NCBI GenBank assembly: GCA_036745245.1
Contig: DAIOGN010000080.1
Location: forward strand, 1-16,539
From: DAIOGN01 sp036745245
GTDB lineage: Bacteria > Zixibacteria > MSB-5A5 > JAUVRN01
DNA: 16,539 nucleotides
Reading direction: 5' to 3'
Both the position numbers and the translations under genes were made by a program. Below are positions 1-6,581 of the stretch, piece by piece. Numbering within the stretch: position 1 is the first letter of the stretch; the number at the start of each line of letters is the position of its first letter. The notes under the pieces were generated by a model, which had not been told where the DNA came from, did not search any database, and was given only the letters and a program-made list of their open reading frames with translations.

Positions 1-213
1 CAGTTTGCGGATGATGGAGACCGGATCGCGATCGATTCCCACCACCCGGTCGTGCGTGTCGTTCCACAGCATTTCGTTCCAGCGCGCCCGGTCGATGCCG
101 AGGATGTCCGAGGTGTAGCGGCCATTGCCAGCCTCGGGCTTCACCTCGACCAGTGTATGAAAGAGATCGAAGAAGACGGCGCGTTTGCTGTTGAGGATGG
201 ATGTCAGGGCCAA
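1..213 (-). CDS. HAD-like hydrolase, N-terminal part (runs off the window)
   Basis: Reading the minus strand from a TTG at 213 gives 71 uninterrupted codons to the window edge. The N-terminus contains AVFFDLFHTLVEV at about residues 12-24, which is HAD motif I with nucleophile Asp16 and Thr20. An in-frame TGA lies 18 nt upstream of the TTG. A GGGAG purine run sits about 5-8 nt before it, so the TTG is the best start and no ATG is available. The residue two places after the nucleophile is Phe18, not the Asp used as general acid by HAD phosphatases. Haloacid-dehalogenase-type members also lack that Asp, so phosphatase activity should not be assumed. The cap domain and motifs II-IV lie outside the window. 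The gene follows tRNA-Gly on the same strand after 95 bp. Family assignment is fairly sure; substrate is unknown. Confidence 0.72.
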   Translation of the reverse strand, partial: MALTSILNSKRAVFFDLFHTLVEVKPEAGNGRYTSDILGIDRARWNEMLWNDTHDRVVGIDRDPVSIIRKL

Positions 214-308
214 ACGCTCTCCCTGACCGGATCATGCCTGAACGGGGACGCCGTTGACGGACCGTGTATCCGGTTGGTTGACAGCGGGATAGGTGCACTC
301 ATAGAATT

Positions 309-383
309 TGGAGCGGGCGATGGGGATCGAACCCACGACGTCAAGCTTGGGAAGCTTGCATTCTACCGCTGAATTACGCCCGC
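309..383 (-). tRNA. tRNA-Gly(CCC)
   Basis: The minus strand folds into a complete cloverleaf. The acceptor stem is GCGGGCG/CGCCCGC, the D arm ATTC/GAAT has an AGCGGTA loop, and the anticodon stem is CAAGC/GCTTG with loop TTCCCAA. The T arm has the TTCGATC loop. The anticodon at loop positions 3-5 is CCC, which reads GGG glycine codons. The discriminator base is U, as in bacterial tRNA-Gly, and the 3' CCA is encoded (311-309). A good promoter lies immediately upstream at 395-423. Confidence 0.96.
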
Positions 384-394
384 TGGCTTTCAGG

Positions 395-423
395 ATGGTA
401 AGTGCCGCATCTCCGCGTGTCAA
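395..423 (-). promoter_or_regulatory. Promoter of tRNA-Gly
   Basis: On the minus strand, a perfect -35 TTGACA (423-418) is followed after exactly 17 nt by TACCAT (400-395), a 4/6 match to the -10 consensus. The predicted transcription start near 388 is about 5 nt before the mature tRNA 5' end at 383, which is typical for a tRNA gene. Confidence 0.7.
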
Positions 424-427
424 TGAT

Positions 428-440
428 ACAGTGACACTGT
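428..440. repeat. 13-bp palindrome between divergent promoters
   Basis: ACAGTG-A-CACTGT is a perfect inverted repeat with a one-base centre. It starts 5 bp upstream of the tRNA promoter's -35 box and about 93 bp upstream of the yceD-fab promoter's -35 box. Its position would suit a dimeric regulator, but there is only one copy and no regulator gene beside it, so an operator role is a guess. Confidence 0.3.
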
Positions 441-532
441 GACTGCCGTGTCTTGTTGTGGGTCAACGGGTTGCAGGGTCTGAAGATCTCCGGACAGCAA
501 GTGGGCCAGCACCCCGAACTTCAACTGCCGCC

Positions 533-561
533 TTGACTTTACGGGCCTTTCGGGGTAGGAT
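533..561 (+). promoter_or_regulatory. Promoter of the yceD-rpmF-plsX-fab operon (near-leaderless)
   Basis: TTGACT (533-538) and TAGGAT (556-561) are separated by exactly 17 nt, a near-consensus sigma70-type promoter. The expected start point, about 7 nt after the -10 box, falls at 567-569. The yceD ATG is at 571, so the transcript would have a leader of only about 2-4 nt. No Shine-Dalgarno sequence is present before the ATG, which fits this reading. Confidence 0.68.
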
Positions 562-570
562 AACCCGATT

Positions 571-1086
571 ATGAAGCTCAACCTGGCGGCCTTTGTGGAG
601 GCTGCTCGGGAGGTTTCCCTGGAGGCCCGGCCCGACGAGATCGAACTGGTGCCGCCAGCGGGCTACGACGTCAGGTTTTTGGGCGACGTGAAGGTCCAGT
701 TGAAGGTACACCGGGTAGGTGAGGAGTTCTTTGTTCATGGCACAGCCGCCACGGACGGCACCTTCACCTGCGTACGGTGCCTCAGCGAGTTCGTACGGGC
801 GGTGGAGTCTGCGGTGGATGTGGTGATTCACCGGGTGACTTCGCTGCAGACGTCCGAACTCGACCAGGAGTCGTACATCGAAGTTCCACTGGGAACGTCG
901 GAGTACGATCTGGCGCCCTCGGTTCGGGAGGGGTTGTTGCTTGCGCTCCCTGACACGCCGCACTGTCAGGAAGAGTGTCTGGGACTGTGCGGCAAGTGTG
1001 GCGCCAACAAAAACGAAACAACCTGTAGCTGCCGCGACACGGAACCCGACTCGAGATGGGACGCGTTAAAGCAGTTTGTAGACTAG
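571..1086 (+). CDS. yceD: YceD/DUF177 family protein
   Basis: This 171-residue protein of the YceD/DUF177 family is encoded next to L32 in many bacteria, where the family is implicated in 23S rRNA accumulation. What is visible: an N-terminal beta-rich half, a CVRC pair at residues 67-70, and a C-terminal cysteine cluster (C132, C136, C140, C143) ending in CGKCGANKN, the typical family tail, then TCSC at 151-154. The two cysteine groups look able to bind a metal, which is inference. It is the first gene of the operon, 12 bp before rpmF. It starts at an ATG with no Shine-Dalgarno sequence, just downstream of a strong promoter, so translation is probably leaderless or nearly so. Family and context agree well; molecular function is less certain. 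Confidence 0.92.
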   Translation: MKLNLAAFVEAAREVSLEARPDEIELVPPAGYDVRFLGDVKVQLKVHRVGEEFFVHGTAATDGTFTCVRCLSEFVRAVESAVDVVIHRVTSLQTSELDQESYIEVPLGTSEYDLAPSVREGLLLALPDTPHCQEECLGLCGKCGANKNETTCSCRDTEPDSRWDALKQFVD

Positions 1087-1098
1087 AGAGGAACTCCG

Positions 1099-1281
1099 AT
1101 GCCGTTACCTAAACGCAGGCACTCGAAGGAGCGCGGTCGGCTGCGGCGCACAGGCTGGAAGATCGCCGCGCCCACCGTGGTGGAATGCGAGCACTGCCAC
1201 CAACCGCGTCTGCCGCACCGCGTATGCACGCACTGCGGCTACTACAACGGGGAGTCGCGCGCCGCTGTTCGGGAAGCCTAG
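1099..1281 (+). CDS. rpmF: 50S ribosomal protein L32
   Basis: This 60-residue, highly basic protein has the L32 N-terminus MPLPKRRHSKERGRLRRTGW and a zinc-ribbon built from C30-x2-C33 and C43-x2-C46. It is therefore the zinc-binding (C+) form rather than a cysteine-free, zinc-independent paralog. L32 is a structural protein of the large ribosomal subunit. The start ATG is preceded by GAGG at 1088-1091 with 7 nt spacing. It sits between yceD and plsX, the widely conserved arrangement, 12 bp after yceD and 30 bp before plsX. Confidence 0.97.
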   Translation: MPLPKRRHSKERGRLRRTGWKIAAPTVVECEHCHQPRLPHRVCTHCGYYNGESRAAVREA

Positions 1282-1311
1282 GCGACCCGAAGCGTATCCA
1301 GAAAGACACCA

Positions 1312-2364
1312 TTGAATTCGCAGGTTACCATCGCGGTCGATTGCATGGGGGGCGATCACGGGGTAACGCCCATCGTGGAGGGCGCCCTTGCGGCGCTCCA
1401 CGAAAGCCTCAACAGCCCCCTCCAGGTCGTCCTGGTGGGCGACCGCGCCCAGATCCAGCCGGTTCTCGATCATCAGAGCGCCCTGTCGGCAGACGTGCTG
1501 AAGAAGCGTCTCCGCGTGGAACACGCCGATGACGAAGTCACCATGGACGACAAGGCCGCCGACGCCGTGCGTCGCACCAATTCGTCCATCGTGGTCGGAC
1601 TCAAGCTCCATCACTCAGGCAAAGTCGATGCCTTTGTCTCCCCCGGGAACACGGGAGCGGTCATGGCGTCTTCCTTGCGCCACCTGGGCCGGCTGCCGGG
1701 CGTGATCCGGCCCGCCATCACGTCGCTCTTTCCCAACCAGAAGACGGTGACTGTGGTCCTCGACGTGGGGGCGAACGCCGAGTGCAAGCCCCAGAATCTT
1801 CACCAGTTCGCCGTGATGGGCTCGATGTTCTACCAGTACGTGCTCAAGAAGGAGCGGCCGCGGGTGGGCCTGTTGTCCATCGGCGAAGAGCCCACCAAGG
1901 GTACCGAAACCGTGCAGGCGGCGAACAAGCTCCTGGCGGCCGATCCCAGCGTCAATTTCGTCGGCAACATCGAGGGGCGTGACATCCTCTCGAGCAGCGT
2001 GGACGTAGTGGTGATGGACGGGTACGTGGGGAACATCATCCTGAAATTCGCCGAAAGTGTCATGCCCCTTCTGGAAGCCAAGCTGCGGCATCAGATCAAC
2101 ACCAATATCTTCTCGAAGATCGGTGTGTTCATGCTGCGGCCGTTCCTGCGCCGTACACGCAACTCGCTCGACTATGCGGAGTACGGCGGCGCTCCACTCC
2201 TGGGTGTGGACGGCGTGGTCGTCATCTGCCACGGGAAGTCCGGAGTCAAGGCCATCAAGAACGCCATCTTCGAAGCGGAACGCTGTGTCCGACAGAACGT
2301 GAACGGGCACATCAAGGAACAGTTCGAAAAGGTGCAGGCGGCGGAGACAGCCAATGCAGTCTGA
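1312..2364 (+). CDS. plsX: Phosphate acyltransferase PlsX
   Basis: PlsX converts acyl-ACP and phosphate to acyl-phosphate, the donor used by PlsY to begin phospholipid synthesis; it is a peripheral membrane enzyme. The 350-residue protein has the family N-terminal motif as DCMGGDHG (residues 10-17; most relatives have Ala where Cys11 is), the glycine-rich SPGNTGAVMAS segment, LDVGANAEC and the C-terminal YGGAPLLGVDG. The start is TTG at 1312. Reading back in frame reaches the rpmF stop codon with no other start, and the next ATG lies inside the conserved motif. The Shine-Dalgarno sequence is poor (only GAAAGA nearby). The last 11 bp overlap fabH, suggesting coupled translation. Length and motifs are complete. 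Confidence 0.96.
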   Translation: MNSQVTIAVDCMGGDHGVTPIVEGALAALHESLNSPLQVVLVGDRAQIQPVLDHQSALSADVLKKRLRVEHADDEVTMDDKAADAVRRTNSSIVVGLKLHHSGKVDAFVSPGNTGAVMASSLRHLGRLPGVIRPAITSLFPNQKTVTVVLDVGANAECKPQNLHQFAVMGSMFYQYVLKKERPRVGLLSIGEEPTKGTETVQAANKLLAADPSVNFVGNIEGRDILSSSVDVVVMDGYVGNIILKFAESVMPLLEAKLRHQINTNIFSKIGVFMLRPFLRRTRNSLDYAEYGGAPLLGVDGVVVICHGKSGVKAIKNAIFEAERCVRQNVNGHIKEQFEKVQAAETANAV

Positions 2365-3337
2365 AGCCTGGATCACCGGGACGGGTTGCTACGTTCCGGA
2401 ACGAGTGCTCACCAATGCCGACCTGGAGCGCATGGTGGACACCTCCGACGAGTGGATCATCTCTCGCACGGGCATCAAGCGCCGGCATCTGGTCGCGGAG
2501 GGGCAGGCCACGTCCGACATGGGCGAGCAGGCGTCGAAGCGAGCGCTCGAGGCCGCGGGGCTCACCGCCCTCGAACTCGATCTCATTCTGGTGGGCACCG
2601 TCACGCCCGACATGGTGCTTCCGTCCACTGCGGCCCTGTTGCAGGAGCGACTCGGAGCCGAGAAAGCCGCCATCAACGACATTGTGGCAGCATGTGCGGG
2701 ATTCATCTACGGTGTGGCCACCGCGCGTGCCTTTGTGATGTCGGGCATGTGCAAGAATGTTCTCGTCGTGGGTGCGGAGACGCTCTCGTCCATCACCAAC
2801 TATCACGACCGCAACACCTGCGTACTGTTTGGAGACGGCGCCGGAGCGGCGATCGTGTCCGCCCGGCCCGGACCGGCTAAAATCCTCTCGGCGTGCCTGC
2901 GCGGTGACGGCAGACAATGGCAGGACCTTCAGATTCCGGCCGGCGGCTCGCTCTCGCGGCTGACCCCGTCCGATCTGGAGAATGGCAGCCGGTTCATTCA
3001 CATGAACGGCAGCGAGGTGTTCAAGTACGCCGTGCGTGGCATGACGGAGTCCAGCGAGAAGGCGCTGTCGGATGCCGGCCTGAAGGCCTCGGACATCAAG
3101 CTGTTCATACCGCATCAGGCCAACGTGCGAATCATGGAAGCCGTGGCGAAGCGTCTCGAGTTGAGTCCGGACCAGGTGTTCAACAACATCGAGGAGTACG
3201 GCAACACGTCGTCCGCCTCCGTGCCCATCGGCCTCGATGAAGCGCGGCGCCAGGGCCGTATCCGTCCGGGCGATGTAGTGGTGCTGTCCGCCTTCGGGGC
3301 GGGCTTCTGCTGGGGCTCCGCCGTACTTCAGTTCTGA
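2354..3337 (+). CDS. fabH: 3-oxoacyl-ACP synthase III (FabH)
   Basis: FabH starts type II fatty-acid synthesis by condensing a short acyl-CoA with malonyl-ACP. The protein has 327 residues, a normal length. The catalytic triad is visible: Cys114 in VAACAGF, His254 in FIPHQANVRI and Asn284 in EYGNTSSASV. The N-terminal SDEWIISRTGI signature and the C-terminal LSAFGAGFCWGSAVL segment are also present. The ATG overlaps the end of plsX by 11 bp and has GGAG (2343-2346) 7 nt upstream. Primer specificity (straight versus branched) cannot be read from this sequence alone. Confidence 0.97.
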   Translation: MQSEAWITGTGCYVPERVLTNADLERMVDTSDEWIISRTGIKRRHLVAEGQATSDMGEQASKRALEAAGLTALELDLILVGTVTPDMVLPSTAALLQERLGAEKAAINDIVAACAGFIYGVATARAFVMSGMCKNVLVVGAETLSSITNYHDRNTCVLFGDGAGAAIVSARPGPAKILSACLRGDGRQWQDLQIPAGGSLSRLTPSDLENGSRFIHMNGSEVFKYAVRGMTESSEKALSDAGLKASDIKLFIPHQANVRIMEAVAKRLELSPDQVFNNIEEYGNTSSASVPIGLDEARRQGRIRPGDVVVLSAFGAGFCWGSAVLQF

Positions 3338-3347
3338 TCAGACCTTC

Positions 3348-4283
3348 ATGAAAGCAGCGCTGTTTCCGGGGCAGGGATCCCAGAGTGTAGGAATGGCCGC
3401 CGATCTGTATGAGGCGCATTCACTGGCCAGGGATCGCTTCGCACAGGCATCGGAGATCCTCGGATTCTCCCTGTCGGAGGTGTGCTTCAACGGGCCCGAA
3501 GCCGCGCTCGTGCAGACCTCGCGTGCTCAGCCGGCCCTGTTCGTGCACAGCCTGATTCTGTGGGAGCTGTGGGGCGCAGCCCGGCCGCGGTTCGATTTCG
3601 TGGCCGGACACAGCCTGGGAGAGTTCTCTGCGGTCACCGCTTCGGGCGCGATCGACTTCGAATCCGGCTTGCGCCTGGTTCAGGCTCGCGCGTCGGCTAT
3701 GCAGATCGCCTGCGACAGGAATCCGGGCACGATGGCGGCGCTCACGCAGCTGCCGGCGGACAAACTGAACGACCTGCTTGCGGAAGGCGGCAGGGCCGGA
3801 GTCGTGGTGGCAGCCAACTACAACTCCGAAGCGCAGGTGGTCGTCTCGGGTTTGCCTGAGGCGGTAGATCACCTCGTGAAGGTCGCGGGCGACTTTGGCG
3901 CGCGCAGAGCCGTGGTGCTCAAGGTGGGCGGGGCCTTTCATTCGCCTCTCATGGAGCCGGCCAGGGAAGAGCTGAAGAAGGCGCTCGACCGAACCACCTT
4001 TGCGCGTCCGTCGTGCCCGGTGGTGATGAACGTGACAGGAACTCCCGAAACCGATCCCAACGCCCTTCGCACGCTGCTGGAAGCCCAGATCGTGTCCCCG
4101 GTGAAGTGGTGGCAATCGATGCAGTACCTCGGGGCGCACCAGGTGGATTGGGTAGTGGAGGTGGGATCGGGCCAGGTCCTCAAGGGGCTGGCCAAGCGGA
4201 TTCTGACCGACGTCGAGTTGGTCACTCTGACCACGCAGGCCGACTTCGAACGATTGATGGCACCGATTCAGGCAGCGCCGTGA
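3348..4283 (+). CDS. fabD: Malonyl-CoA:ACP transacylase (FabD)
   Basis: FabD moves malonyl groups from CoA to ACP, supplying extender units for FabH and FabF. The 311-residue protein shows the oxyanion motif GQGSQ (residues 8-12), the nucleophile elbow GHSLGEFSA with Ser89, Arg114 in the VQARASAM segment that binds the malonyl carboxylate, and catalytic His198 in GAFHSPLMEPA. The start ATG is 10 bp after fabH and has no clear Shine-Dalgarno sequence. The stop codon shares a GTGA overlap with fabG, so the two are likely translationally coupled. Confidence 0.97.
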   Translation: MKAALFPGQGSQSVGMAADLYEAHSLARDRFAQASEILGFSLSEVCFNGPEAALVQTSRAQPALFVHSLILWELWGAARPRFDFVAGHSLGEFSAVTASGAIDFESGLRLVQARASAMQIACDRNPGTMAALTQLPADKLNDLLAEGGRAGVVVAANYNSEAQVVVSGLPEAVDHLVKVAGDFGARRAVVLKVGGAFHSPLMEPAREELKKALDRTTFARPSCPVVMNVTGTPETDPNALRTLLEAQIVSPVKWWQSMQYLGAHQVDWVVEVGSGQVLKGLAKRILTDVELVTLTTQADFERLMAPIQAAP

Positions 4284-5014
4284 TCGATCTTCAGGGCCGC
4301 AAAGCGATCGTCACGGGCGCCTCGCGGGGCATCGGGCGGGCCACGGTGCTGGCGCTGGCCGGTGCGGGCGCCAGTGTTCTGGCCGTAGCGCGCTCGGCTG
4401 ACGAGCTCGCCAAACTCGCCGGAGAGGCCCCTGCGGGTCGGGTGACTCCGTTCGCATGTGATTTATTGGCCGAAGGAGCGGCGCAGGCTATCACAGAGGC
4501 CGCCTCGGCTCTGGGCGGGATCGATATCCTTGTAAACAACGCCGGAGTGACCAAGGACGGCCTGCTCATGCGCATGTCAGAGGCCGACTGGGACCTCGTA
4601 TTCAACCTTAACCTGCGGAGCGCCTTCCTGTTGACTCAGAAAGTCTCCCGGGTTATGCTCAAAGCGCGTTCGGGATCGGTAGTTAACGTGGTCTCGGTGG
4701 TGGGCCAGATCGGCAACGCCGGTCAGGTGAACTACACGGCCGCCAAGGCCGGTCTCGAAGCGTTCACAAAAAGTTGTGCCCGGGAGCTGGCATCGCGCCA
4801 AATTCGAGTCAACGCGGTGGCGCCGGGGTACATTGACACTGAAATGACCCGCGTGCTGGCAGACGTTGCTCGGGACGGGCTGTTGACCCGTGTACCCCTG
4901 GGCCGGGCCGGCACTGCAGATGAAGTGGCCGCCGTGATCCTGTTTCTGGCATCCGATGCGGCGAGATACGTCACGGGCCAGGTGTGGCGCGTTGACGGCG
5001 GCATGGTAATGTAA
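4280..5014 (+). CDS. fabG: 3-oxoacyl-ACP reductase (FabG)
   Basis: FabG is the NADPH-dependent reductase for the first reduction of the elongation cycle. The frame stays open far upstream inside fabD, but the true start is the GTG at 4280, which overlaps the fabD stop as GTGA. This gives VIDLQGRKAIVTGASRGIG and a protein of 244 residues, the same length as E. coli FabG. The cofactor motif TGASRGIG (residues 12-19), NNAG (86-89) and catalytic residues Asn111, Ser139, Tyr152 and Lys156 (YTAAK) are all present. The C-terminus VDGGMVM is typical. It is followed after 12 bp by acpP. Confidence 0.97.
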   Translation: MIDLQGRKAIVTGASRGIGRATVLALAGAGASVLAVARSADELAKLAGEAPAGRVTPFACDLLAEGAAQAITEAASALGGIDILVNNAGVTKDGLLMRMSEADWDLVFNLNLRSAFLLTQKVSRVMLKARSGSVVNVVSVVGQIGNAGQVNYTAAKAGLEAFTKSCARELASRQIRVNAVAPGYIDTEMTRVLADVARDGLLTRVPLGRAGTADEVAAVILFLASDAARYVTGQVWRVDGGMVM

Positions 5015-5016
5015 CC

Positions 5017-5022
5017 GGAGGA
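5017..5022 (+). promoter_or_regulatory. Strong ribosome binding site of acpP
   Basis: GGAGGA lies 4-5 nt before the acpP ATG. It is the best Shine-Dalgarno sequence in the fab operon; most neighbours have weak ones. This fits the need to make acyl carrier protein in large excess over the enzymes encoded by the same message. Confidence 0.75.
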
Positions 5023-5026
5023 AATC

Positions 5027-5287
5027 ATGTCCATTGACCAGAAAGTAAAAGACATCATCGTGGAACAGCTGGGCGTCAATCCCGCCGAAGTGACGGCGAC
5101 GGCCACCTTCGACGGCGATCTGGGAGCCGACTCGCTCGACATCATGGAGCTGGTTCTGGCGTTCGAAGAAGCCTTCCAGGATGACAGCGGCAAGGCGCTC
5201 GAGATTCCCGACGAGGATGCCGCCAAGATCAAGACCGTTGGAGACGCCATCAACTACATCAAGGAGAAGCAGGGCGTCGCCACCTGA
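5027..5287 (+). CDS. acpP: Acyl carrier protein
   Basis: This small acidic carrier of fatty-acid intermediates has 86 residues. The phosphopantetheine attachment serine is Ser36 in GADSLDIMELV. Helix I (residues 3-15) and the IPDEDAAKIKTV segment are typical. Compared with E. coli AcpP, the stretch between the DSL motif and IPDE is about six residues longer (QDDSGKAL in place of about two residues), which enlarges the loop after helix II, the helix that contacts partner enzymes. It lies between fabG and fabF, the usual place for the primary ACP, and has the strongest ribosome binding site in the operon. Confidence 0.96.
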   Translation: MSIDQKVKDIIVEQLGVNPAEVTATATFDGDLGADSLDIMELVLAFEEAFQDDSGKALEIPDEDAAKIKTVGDAINYIKEKQGVAT

Positions 5288-5304
5288 GGGGGTGGGACAG
5301 AAGC

Positions 5305-6552
5305 TTGTCCATGCGACGCCGCGTATTCGTCACGGGAATGGGGGCCATCACCCCCATCGGGAACACACTGGATTCGTTCTGGGAGGCTCTCCTGAACGGC
5401 AAAAGCGGCGCCGGGCCGGTGACGCGATTTGACGCCTCCGACTTTCCCACTCGCATCGCCTGCGAGTTGAAAGCCTTCGATCCGCTGCAGTTCATGGACA
5501 AGAAGGAAGTGCGGCGCACCGATCCCAATTGCCATTATGCCCTCTCCGCGGCGCAGATGGCCGTGGACGATGCGCACCTCGACCCCACCGGTGTGGATCC
5601 CTATCGTTGCGGCGTCGTGATCGGGTCTGGAATCGGCGGCATCGACACCTTCGAACGGCAGCACCGCGCTCTCCTCGAATCGGGTCCCCGGCGCGTGTCG
5701 CCGTTTTTCATTCCCATGATGATCATCGACATGTCCGCCGGTCTGGCGGCCATGCGATTCGGATTCAAGGGACCCAATTACGCCACCGTGTCGGCCTGTG
5801 CCTCTTCGGCGCACGCGCTGGCCGACGCGTATCACATGGTGGAACGCGGCGAGTGTGACCTGGTGCTCACGGGCGGCGCGGAAGCTACCATCACCGCTGC
5901 GGCCCTGGCAGGGTTCTGCGCCAACCAGGCGCTCTCCTCCCGCAACGACGACCCGACGCACGCATCCCGCCCCTTCGACAAGGATCGCGACGGCTTCGTG
6001 ATGGGTGAGGGGGCCGGCATGCTCGTGCTCGAGTCGGAAGAGTTTGCCAAGGCTCGCGGCGCGCGCATCTACGGCGAAGTGTGCGGCGCGGGCATGACCG
6101 CCGACGCCTACCACATGACGGCGCCCGAGCCCAACGGCAACGGGGCCATCAACGCGATGCGAGTGGCGCTGTCGAACGCGGGACTTTCGCCGCACGACGT
6201 GGACCACATCAACACGCACGGGACGTCCACGGGCCTGGGGGACATAGCCGAGACCAAGGCCATCAAAAACGTATTCAACAGTCACGCAATGAAGATCGCG
6301 GTCAATTCCACGAAATCGATGACCGGCCACCTGCTGGGTGCAGCCGGCGCCGTGGAGATGATCGCGGTGATCAAGGCCCTCGAGACCGGATGGATTCCAC
6401 CCACGATCAATCTGGAGTCTCCGGATCCGGAGTGCGACCTCGACTACACGCCGCGCGTAAAACGCAAAGCGGATCCGCAGGTCGCTCTGTCGAATTCGTT
6501 CGGTTTCGGCGGCCATAACGTGTCTCTGGTCGCTCGCCGCTACGCTTCGTAG
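5305..6552 (+). CDS. fabF: 3-oxoacyl-ACP synthase II (FabF)
   Basis: FabF is the elongating condensing enzyme of type II fatty-acid synthesis. Counting from the TTG at 5305, the protein has 415 residues. It has catalytic Cys165 in VSACASSAHA, His305 in NTHGTSTGLGD, Lys337 in NSTKSMTGH and His342 in GHLLGAAGAVE, and ends with the glycine-rich SNSFGFGGHN. Two starts are possible: TTG 5305, with purine-rich GGTGGGA about 7-9 nt upstream, or ATG 5311, which gives MRRRVFVTGMG. They differ by two residues and I prefer the first only on ribosome-site spacing. It follows acpP by 17 bp. Confidence 0.96.
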   Translation: MSMRRRVFVTGMGAITPIGNTLDSFWEALLNGKSGAGPVTRFDASDFPTRIACELKAFDPLQFMDKKEVRRTDPNCHYALSAAQMAVDDAHLDPTGVDPYRCGVVIGSGIGGIDTFERQHRALLESGPRRVSPFFIPMMIIDMSAGLAAMRFGFKGPNYATVSACASSAHALADAYHMVERGECDLVLTGGAEATITAAALAGFCANQALSSRNDDPTHASRPFDKDRDGFVMGEGAGMLVLESEEFAKARGARIYGEVCGAGMTADAYHMTAPEPNGNGAINAMRVALSNAGLSPHDVDHINTHGTSTGLGDIAETKAIKNVFNSHAMKIAVNSTKSMTGHLLGAAGAVEMIAVIKALETGWIPPTINLESPDPECDLDYTPRVKRKADPQVALSNSFGFGGHNVSLVARRYAS

Positions 6553-6575
6553 GGCCCGACCGGGTCCTCCGGGCC
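6553..6575 (+). other. Inverted repeat between fabF and rnc
   Basis: GGCCCG (6553-6558) and CGGGCC (6570-6575) form a 6-bp all-GC stem with an 11-nt loop, directly after the fabF stop codon and just before the rnc start region. No T-run follows, so it is not a standard intrinsic terminator. It could stabilise the upstream message or shape the rnc leader. Confidence 0.35.
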
Positions 6576-6581
6576 GGATCG

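Noticed and set aside
241..255. AACGG/CCGTT hairpin between tRNA-Gly and the HAD gene as a terminator
   Set aside because: Only 5 bp with no T-run on either strand; not enough to call a terminator.
52..372. Plus-strand 106-codon frame over the tRNA and the window start
   Set aside because: It runs through the tRNA-Gly gene and opposite a recognisable HAD motif, so it is not a real protein gene.
4013..4279. Long upstream extension of fabG inside fabD
   Set aside because: This frame is open only because of GC-rich codon bias; the FabG fold begins at the GTG at 4280, giving the standard 244 residues, and the extension is unlike any FabG.
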